Under the pieces are notes generated by a model. It had not been told where the DNA came from, made no database searches, and saw nothing but the letters and a program-made list of their open reading frames with translations. Positions 57,150 through 64,000 of a DNA stretch of 64,000 bases are shown here, one piece after another. The stretch is taken from the NCBI RefSeq assembly GCF_000143415.4, contig NW_003314326.1:755609-819608 (forward strand), written 5' to 3'. Both the position numbers and the translations under genes were made by a program. Origin of the DNA: Selaginella moellendorffii. Lineage: Eukaryota; Streptophyta; Lycopodiopsida; Selaginellales; Selaginellaceae. Every line of letters begins with the position of its first letter. Within the stretch, counting starts at the first letter, position 1.

Positions 57150-58429
57150 TGTGAGACACAAATTCTAGAGCCTTAAAAGTGGAGCCGAAAGGGTGCCATG
57201 TGGTAATGGCCAAATCAAAAGCTAAATAAGTATAACATGTTTAGACTAAAAACTCCAACTTAAAAAGTCAAGAGTGGGAGTGGAACTCTCAATAAAGTGC
57301 TCAAGGAACAAACATAAAGTGAATAATAAGTAAGCCTCTAGAAAAGGGACATAAGAGGACCAATATATGACATGTGGAAGTGTCAAGATGGACTCAAGAT
57401 AGAGTTTGAGATGGACCTAAGATAGAGTCTAAGATGGAGTCTGAGATGGACCCAAGATGGAGTTTGAGATGGACATGAGATGGAGTCCAAGATGTACCTT
57501 AAATCAAGTCTGAGATGCTTCCAAGATGGAGTCTGAGATGGACCTGAAATGAAGTTTGAGATGGAATCGAGACTAAGTCCGAGTTCAAGTCCAAGTCTGA
57601 GTCTGAGTTTCAATACTAATACAAACTATTGGGTGAAAGCCTAAGCCCAAAGTGATCGTCCCCCTGGGGGGGGGACTACAAAGGGTTCCAAAAATATAAT
57701 AAGGAGAGTGTGGGGGTTAGACCCCAATGGAACTAGTTTGGCCAAAAAAGGCTAGTGTGGCTTAGGAAGGCCATGCCCTTGTGTTGGATGATGATATAAC
57801 CACTAGGAAGTCTAAAGCACCCACGAGGCTTATATAGGGCCATGGTGTTTCAAAATGTCATCCCAAAATCCCAAACTATGGAAAAAAGAGAAGCAATCCC
57901 CTTGTGTGGTGACCAAAAATGTGGTCATGTGGCAAGGAAGTCCCAGAGGTCCATGGGACATAATGGTTGGGCTTTCAAACCCTGACTTAGTAGCAATGTT
58001 GGTGAATATTGTGACTTGGTGCGGACTGAAAAAGGGATATTGAGGAAAGTTGTTCCCTATATCTGTGGGCATCCTAAAAATGCTAAAGAGTGGATTTGAG
58101 ATGATCACTTATAGATGGATGGCCCAATCATTAGGAGACAAAACTGTGATGTAAGTGGTGTTGGACTACCATGGTGACAAAGGTGAATGGGCATGGCTTT
58201 AGCATAATAAATTTATATGTCGGTGGTACTTTTGGGTGTCGGTCATAAGATTGGACATGTGGAGCACTTGGACCAAGTGCAAAGGTTAAGTGGCATAGAT
58301 GCCATTTTCAGGGCTAGCAAGTCCTCAAGTTTGGAATAGGACTTATGGAGTTTGTGAGTGAGACTTCTCCATGTGGTCGAAGGTGTGGTTAAGTGATAAA
58401 AAGTAGAATGAAAAATTTAGTTTTTTACA
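57150..58429 (+). mobile_element. LTR-B solo LTR splitting the gypsy gag-protease junction
   Basis: Termini are TGTGAGACAC and GTTTTTTACA. Flanks GTCTC (57145-57149) and ATCTC (58430-58434) match 4 of 5 as a target duplication. The homologous fragment at 8063-8338 (minus strand) lacks the insertion and carries a single copy of the site, confirming the boundaries. The hexamer array (57390-57615) is short and diverged. No open frame here is meaningful. Confidence 0.9.
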
Positions 58430-58434
58430 ATCTC

Positions 58435-59341
58435 TTATTATTCTCTTTGTATTAGTCGATACAAGCTTAAGTTTATCTTCTATTGCTCAGCATATTACCA
58501 CATATTAGCATCTATATTTGCATTGTGTAGTAGAGCTATTTTTCATTCTTTATGGCAAAAGCCATACATACACATATGTACAAGATGAGGTAGATTTAGT
58601 TGTGTATGTGGGTTATTTCGAGCTTGAGTTGCAATTATTGCAGGTGGTGCTAAGTCAAGCTTTTAACCTCATCTTTGGTATGGATTGGTTGCCCTATAAT
58701 TATACCAAGTGTGATTTTGAGGCTTCTTCTTCTTTTATACTTTTTTATATTTTTTTTATTCCTCTCACTTTTATTCTTTTTTATTTCTTTATTTCTACTT
58801 CTACTTTCATCATTTTTGTCTCCCCATTACTTCCTCTTATGTTCTATTTTCCTTTTAATTGTCTTTGTGTTGCAATGGTTGATTGGCTTATAAAGGAGTA
58901 TGCCGATCTTTTTGATTTTGACCTATTGTTTAGGGCTAAGATTGCAATACGTCATCGTATTCCAACTAGGGATAATTGTCCAATCAAGGTTTCTATTCAT
59001 CGTTAGTCACCTAAAGAGATCAAAATTTTACATACAAACATCAAGGAGATGTAGTTATTCGAAAATTACAGAATCTTTGGGTATGTGAACCTCATTTTGT
59101 GACAAAGTTTAATGGGAGTATTTGTTTTTACATCAACTATCTTTTGTTAAATGAAGTGACAATCCCAAATGTGTACCCTCTTCCTCACACTATTGATCTT
59201 TTGGATAGTCTAAGGTAAAGTCATTGGTTCACCAAGTTAAATCTTGCTTTTGGGTACTGCAAGTGCTGATAACTGAGGAAGATATTCTTAAGATTGTTTT
59301 TTGTACACCATTTTTTTTTATATAAATTTTTGGTGATGCCG
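58435..59341 (+). pseudogene. Ty3/gypsy protease and reverse transcriptase of the host element
   Basis: The protease region has FELELQLLQVV then FNLIFGMDWLPYN (about 58615-58700). A low-complexity Leu/Phe linker follows. RT begins near 58880 with a DWLIKEYADLFDF stretch and HRIPT, then CFYINYLLLNE, YPLPHTIDLLDSL and LVMP at 59340, where an LTR-A starts. Stops are scattered. Confidence 0.75.
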
Positions 59342-60311
59342 TGAGGTGTTGTAGACTAAAGGATCCCCGAAAGCATGACTAAAATGATAAAGAGTTCATC
59401 GGATGAGACCAAATTCAAGATCGAGTGCAAGATTGACTCTAAGACTGAATTCGAGACTGAGTCTTAGACCGTGTTCGAATACTAATACAGGTTGTGGGGT
59501 GAAAGCCCAAAGCGTGTGTTTTTTAGAGGGGGGGGGGCAACTGTATGGGGTTCTAAAAGTATAGTAGGGATAGTGAGGTCTAGGAATTAGTCTTGAAGGA
59601 ATTCTTTAGTGGTGCTTTCAAACTGACTTGAGGTTAAAATAGGGGATTAGGGGCTTTGGGTGGGAGTGAGCATAAACTTAGGTGGTGCCGGAGGGGCCAC
59701 CCAAGGAAGTGTTCAAGAGCATCTCCCACTCCCAGAAAGAAAATTGATTATAGTGCTCCCGACTCATGCCCCATCTAATTACTATAAGCAACCAAAGAGA
59801 ACGACTTGAAAGACGGTCCATGGGGTTTAAATATAAAGGGAAAAGGCCCATGAATAACACTGCACCTCGTTTTCCAATCGGTTAAGGGTCTTGGGATACT
59901 TGGGGTTAAGCATCCTTGGGTTTGAATAGTATTGGGCTGGGTGATCTCCTAGAAAGTCCAAACTCAGGAACTTACAATTACTTTGGGTTTTATAATTAAG
60001 TCTTGTTGTACCAAGGGATGTTAGGAACCTTGAGGTTGATGTGCTTGGTTGCTTATGCTTACAAAGAATGTAGCCGAACCTTAAGTCCAATCTAACCTGA
60101 GGAGGGGTATTGGAAGAGAATTTGGGAATCTATGGATAAATGGCTAATGTTTTTTTGCTTGTGCAATAAGTTGCTAAAACCAAGTAAGACCAAGTAGGAG
60201 CTGGTACAATAGGTAGGAACTTTGGCGAAGGAACTTAACTAAGGCCAAGGCTATAATAGTCGAATAGACGAGGTAAGTTAGCAAATGGGAGAGGAAAAAT
60301 TTATGGTTTAT
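59342..60311 (+). mobile_element. LTR-A solo LTR, 5' truncated, inserted in RT
   Basis: The sequence lacks the first 20 or so bases of LTR-A, has a short hexamer array (59407-59480) and ends GGTTTATA. It interrupts RT between LVMP and the FINNILIH (YIDD-like) strand. About 90 bases of expected RT sequence are missing, so a deletion accompanied or followed the insertion. A middle segment of LTR-A is also missing where the 5S-bearing LTR sits. Confidence 0.8.
59783..59976 (+). mobile_element. 5S-rRNA-bearing solo LTR (Cassandra-like TRIM)
   Basis: A 194-base segment starts TATAAGCAACC (a TG terminus with G to A) and ends GGAACTTACA. It is flanked by the perfect 5-base duplication ATTAC (59778-59782 and 59977-59981). 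Bases 59903-59959 match the 3' half of plant 5S rRNA: GGTTAAGCATCCTTGGG, then AGTATTGGGCTGGGTGATCTCC, then AAAGTCC, spanning boxes A and C of the internal pol III promoter. Cassandra LTRs are known for exactly this. It is short for the family, and the 5' half of the 5S is poorly kept. Confidence 0.8.
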
Positions 60312-60460
60312 ATGACTATTGACTTCATCAATAATATCTTAATACACTTGGCGGGGATGTAAGAGAAACATGTCTGTGATGTTTGTAAAGTGTTAGATTA
60401 ACTATAGGAAATTGGTTTAAAGTTCAAGCGCTAGGCTGCTAAAAGTCAAAAAATAACTTA
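60312..60460 (+). pseudogene. Ty3/gypsy RT C-terminal piece of the host element
   Basis: The translation gives DFINNILIHL.GM.EKHVCDVCKVLD and EIGLKFKR, the strand after the RT active site (YIDD-like motif decayed to FINN). It resumes the reading broken at 59341. Confidence 0.7.
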
Positions 60461-61229
60461 ACTAAGTTTTGCATAATGTTTCAAATCAACTAGCTGAACC
60501 ACAACACATGTGGACAAACCTTATGAAACTTAAAGGGTTGATGCCATTCCACAACTTATTAGTGTCAAACATTTTCACAAAATATTTAATATTTTTTATG
60601 TAAAGCATGATCCAAAAGGTTGCACAATTTTTTATCAAACATTCCAAATGTGACAAGATTGTTACCTCCTATGAAAGGTGCTCCTTGACTAGTTTCTCAC
60701 CATTAAGTGCCAGCTTTCAGTACAACTCCACTTTTTCCTTAACTTCCCCTGAAATCCTATGTGATCAACAGATGCAAAAGCTTCCACCAAGTCTGCATCA
60801 AAATAGGTGCCATATGCGCCTGGCTTTGCAGCCTCCATAAACAGTGATCAACTTTGCTCGGCGGGATAAAAGAAAGATAGAGGTCCTTCAATTCAGAAAC
60901 CATGACCATCCAATACCCCTTCACTTCTACATTAAGCTTAGTGATTCTCATTTATAACCATGCCATTGTACAAATCCTAAGTGTCAAGCTCTTCCACTTC
61001 CAGCATTGCTTCTTTGTCCTCATCATCAATATTCAAATCTGCTGGTGTATCTTCCTCATACCCCTGATTGGTGAGTGCTTTACAAAGTGACACTGGTAGT
61101 CACAACAAGCAACCCACGTGCATACTTTGGGTTTGTCTTCCAAAAGCTCTTTAACATACTATCCAGCAATGGTTCATAAGTTTTTTTTGGTGCATGACAA
61201 CTCATTAAATTTCAAACCATACATTGCAG
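60461..61229. other. unresolved transposon-derived DNA
   Basis: On the minus strand near 60985-61090 an acidic stretch (YEEDTPADLNIDDEDKEAM) can be read, preceded by KPKVCTWVACCDYQC. I do not recognise it. It may be part of another element, or LTR remains of the copia element that follows. Confidence 0.4.
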
Positions 61230-63255
61230 TCCAGAGTACGCATATAGTTATAGTTAATTGTATCCGTCATGAAGACATCCCTGAACTCGATGCTTGTTCT
61301 CAACCAGCTCTCATATCTTGTAGTAGCGAATGTCCATATGCTTGCTCCTGGCATGGTAACGATCTTCCTTGGTCAGAGCCAGTGCACTCTGATTATCTAA
61401 ATAGAGGAGGAGTGGACCATCCCCCTCACACAGCAGATCCTTGGATAGGTGTTGCAACCAAAGGGCTTCTTTAGCAGCCTCAACTATAGTGATGAATTCA
61501 GCCTCTGAGGAAGACATGGCCACAATTGATTGCCTACGACTAGACCAACTAACTGAAGCACCAATGAATGCATAGCCAGTAGTGGATTGTCGGGTGTCCA
61601 AATCACCACCATAATCTGCATTGCAAAAGCCAAGCACTGTAGAATTTGCAGAAGCCTTGTACCTTAGAGCAAAGTCATGTGTGCCTTGAAGATAGCATAA
61701 GATGCGCTTCATCCAGTGCTTGGGGCCAGGATTTTCTAAAAAAGTTGAGACAACGCCCACAACATGAGCTATATCAGGCCTTGTAGCAACGGCCAAATAA
61801 ACCAGGCTCCCGATAGCTTGCTGATAAGGCACACCACTCATTGCTTCACGATCACTTGTGGATGATGGAGAGGAAACAACAAAGAGCTTGGTGCCTAGCT
61901 CAATAGGTGTTGGCACATATTTGCAATCAGTCAGATTGAACTGGCTGAGCACTTCTCTCACATAGTGTGCATGTGAAAGTGAAATTGTGCTTACTTGACG
62001 ATCACAAAATACTTGAATACTGAGGTAGAAGTGAACTTCACCCAAATCAATCATCTCAAACTCAGCAAAGAGCTTGGACTTGAGAGTGAGCAGCATAGCT
62101 AGAGCATTAGCAGCCATTATGCAATTGTCAACATAAAGTGCGACAATCACAAACAGCTTGGCCACTAAATAGGGGTGCACATTTCCATCAGCAGCACCTT
62201 TCGTGTAGCCAAGGGAGCAGAAGAAAGTATCAATCCGCTTATACCAAGCTTAAAGACTCTGTTTTAAGCCATAGAGGGTACACTTTAGTTTGCAAACTTG
62301 ATGTTCCGTACCTAGCTCCACAAAGCCAATGTAGATGTCCTCCTCAAGTTTGTTGTTCAAAAAGGCTGTTTGCACATCCATTTGCTGAAGTTTGAGGTTC
62401 CAAGCAGCTATAAGCGTCATGATCATGCAAATAAAAGCTAGCTTCATAACTAAAGAGTAAGTCTCTATGAAATCCAATCTAGCCACCTGAGTGAAACCTT
62501 GTGCCACTTAACATGCCTTGAATTTCTTCATGCTCAAATATTAATTGTAAAAAACTGAGAACACACAATAGGTGTCAATCAAATGACCATCAGTTGGCAG
62601 CTCTGTTTGATAAAGGTGCCCTTCTTCTCATGAGATTGCATCTTACTTTGCATAGCAAATAGCCACTTGTCTACATAAGGGCCAAAAAGTGCTTGCCATG
62701 CATTATGAAGAATTGAAATTGGTTCAACTACAATAGTGTGAGCAACAAAGCTTGGTTTTATGTCACCTTCAATTAAAGAAGTCAAAAGACTCCAAAGCTT
62801 CTAAAGCATGTTGCATTAGACAAAACACCCAATTAAAACACCACAAGGTTAAATGTGGTACCTCATTAGAAAGAGCTCCCACTGAAGCTACAATGACTCC
62901 CACTAAAATTGAACCAAGGGTCAATGGTTGAGCACTCTAAAACTCTTCATTGCCTTCAAATAATAAAGCCAAGTCAAAGTTGATCCTATGATGTTGCAAG
63001 AAAAAGGGGCAGAATTGCAATAGGTGCAACCAGTGAAATAAGAGATGTAATTTTAACAATTAAATCTTCAAAGGTGGAGATGTTTCAAGTGCAAGTGTAC
63101 AGTCACAATAGAAATTAGTCTCATCAAAGATAATGTTTCTCCTCTTGTACAATTTTTTCTTCTCCAAAGAATAAAGTCAATATCCTTTAGAGAAATCACT
63201 ATAACCTAAGAAAATCATTTTTCTATCTTGCAAGTGAGCTTGTTTGGTCACTTCT
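61230..63255 (-). pseudogene. Ty1/copia pol (integrase end, RT, RNase H), decayed
   Basis: Reading the minus strand from 63255, the integrase C-terminus (KAHLQDRK-like, MIFLGYSDFSKGY) comes first. RT follows with EPISILHNAW near 62730, LQQMDVQTAFLNNKLEEDIYI near 62390, CTLYGLKQSL at 62255, and the active site at about 62120. The active site reads YVDN rather than YVDD. RNase H (61311-61900) has PYQQAIGSLVYLAVATRPD, then STTGYAFIGASVSWSSRRQ, and ends SKHMDIRYYKI. Frameshifts separate these pieces. No LTR pair was found inside the window, so the element is partial. Confidence 0.85.
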
Positions 63256-63750
63256 CTTTTGGGTTAAATCCGATTAGGGTTTGATCCCAGCAAGAATGTG
63301 TTCGTGGAGCCTGCGGAGAGTATTCAGCAGCTGTTCACATATTTCGAGCGCCTGGAGAGAGTCTTGAACCAGCAGCAACGCCGGGAGAGGCCTGTGAGGC
63401 TGTTGCTCATAGATTCTGTAGCAGCATCGTTTCGGTCCGAGCTTGACAACAACAGGACGGAAATGGTGATTAGGTCTAGAAGCCTGTTCCAGTTATCTGC
63501 GAAGCTGAAGAAGCTTATGACGTCGCGGTTTTGGTAACCAATCAGGTCATGGACTGCGTGGATGGTTCGAAAGGAATTCAGATCGGTAATCTCTTGGAGC
63601 TTGTATCGTCTGGGCGAAGAATAGCTCCTGCTCTGGGGCTTTCGTGGGCTCACTGCATAAACACTCGGCTTTTCCTGTCAAGGAGAGATGAGCCCTCATC
63701 CGAGAAGTTGATCGAAGCCCCGGTCAAGCGTCAGAAAGTAGTAAATGACG
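63256..63750 (+). pseudogene. XRCC3 (RAD51 paralogue) 3' fragment, frameshifted
   Basis: The frame at 63298-63520 reads VFVEPAESIQQL, then RPVRLLLIDSVAASFRSELDN (Walker B strand), then LFQLSAKLKKLM. The text continues in another frame from about 63515 as AVLVTNQVMDCVDG, IGNLLELVSSGRRIAPALGLSWAHCINTRLFLSRRD and a KRQK tail. This is the C-terminal half of plant XRCC3, a recombination-repair ATPase. A one-step frameshift near 63515-63535 and loss of the Walker A half make it non-functional. It is bounded by copia DNA on the left and a UGT fragment on the right. No intron is visible in this part. Confidence 0.7.
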
Positions 63751-64000
63751 AAGGCATGAAACAAGCTACGGCCTCCATCAACGAATTCCAACCGCAGTGT
63801 GTGAGAAATGCCGCAACAGAGTCATGTTGAAGCTCCTTCATTTGAGGGGCCCATGAGACAATCTTTCCACGGTCGCTCTGCTTCAACAATTTGAGGATTT
63901 CATCACTCTTATCATCTGTTTCAACCAGATTAGGCCGGAATGGGAACCGTGGCTTTGTGCCAGATTGGAAATCTTGCGCCGCTAGCTCACTCATACTGGA
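63751..64000 (-). pseudogene. family-1 UDP-glycosyltransferase fragment (PSPG box), cut by window edge
   Basis: The minus strand reads [34 protein letters not shown], the first two-thirds of the plant PSPG sugar-donor box. Upstream is FRPNLVE, as expected of the strand before it. It then runs into XRCC3 sequence and stops making sense (ACFMPSS), so the last third of the box is lost. The 5' part lies beyond the window. Intact relatives glycosylate small molecules with UDP-sugars. Confidence 0.7.

Noticed and set aside
60757-61090. Acidic minus-strand stretch as a transposase or kinase tail
   Set aside because: I could not match it to any family; left as unresolved.

Overview
The window is nuclear DNA of a land plant. 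The best fit is a lycophyte of the Selaginella type. It has spliced genes whose introns are mostly about 45-90 bases, plant-only families (chloroplast PurK-PurE fusion, lumenal FKBP, neprosin protein, AIG1 GTPase, plant bHLH), a plant-type U2 snRNA gene, and thick LTR-retrotransposon blankets on both sides of a compact gene island. Exon coordinates were read by eye from reading-frame continuity, splice consensus and recognised family sequence. No search or RNA evidence was available.

Layout. 1-5.2 kb: broken Ty3/gypsy material and two related LTR families, called here LTR-A and LTR-B, which carry a GAGTCC/GAGACC-like hexamer array. 5.2-9.4 kb: AT-rich DNA with one small secreted S1-like protein gene, gypsy scraps and a 5S-rRNA-like LTR end. 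9.45-17.43 kb: one nearly complete but decayed chromodomain Ty3/gypsy element (LTR-A family) with both LTRs, a primer-binding site and a 5-base target duplication. 17.5-52.0 kb: gene island. In order it holds a BAHD pseudogene, FIP37/WTAP, an F-box/kelch gene, an AIG1 GTPase with an apparent one-base frameshift, an F-box pseudogene, a PD-(D/E)XK-like gene, U2 snRNA, RhoGDI, a DEK_C/SWIB gene, KXD1-like, a lumenal FKBP, a plant-specific unknown, AIR carboxylase, an uncertain membrane gene, a ZHOUPI/RGE1-like bHLH, a HINT protein, PUS1/TruA, PIG-U and a neprosin protein. 52.6-60.5 kb: an old gypsy element hit by at least four later insertions, some nested in one another and four of them with recognisable target duplications. 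61.2-63.3 kb: a decayed Ty1/copia element on the minus strand. 63.3-64 kb: an XRCC3 3' fragment abutting an opposite-strand UDP-glycosyltransferase fragment.

The island genes are mostly unrelated housekeeping genes: m6A RNA methylation, splicing RNA, tRNA pseudouridylation, purine synthesis, GPI-anchor attachment, small-GTPase control and chromatin. Several neighbours are head to head with very short shared upstream regions, 50 bases between start codons for KXD1-like/FKBP and 222 for PUS1/PIG-U. No bacterial-style operon, CRISPR array or defence island is present. The most unusual content is the layered retroelement nest, the hexamer-array LTR families, the 5S-bearing solo LTR, and three GC-AG introns sharing the same AAG|GCAAG donor.
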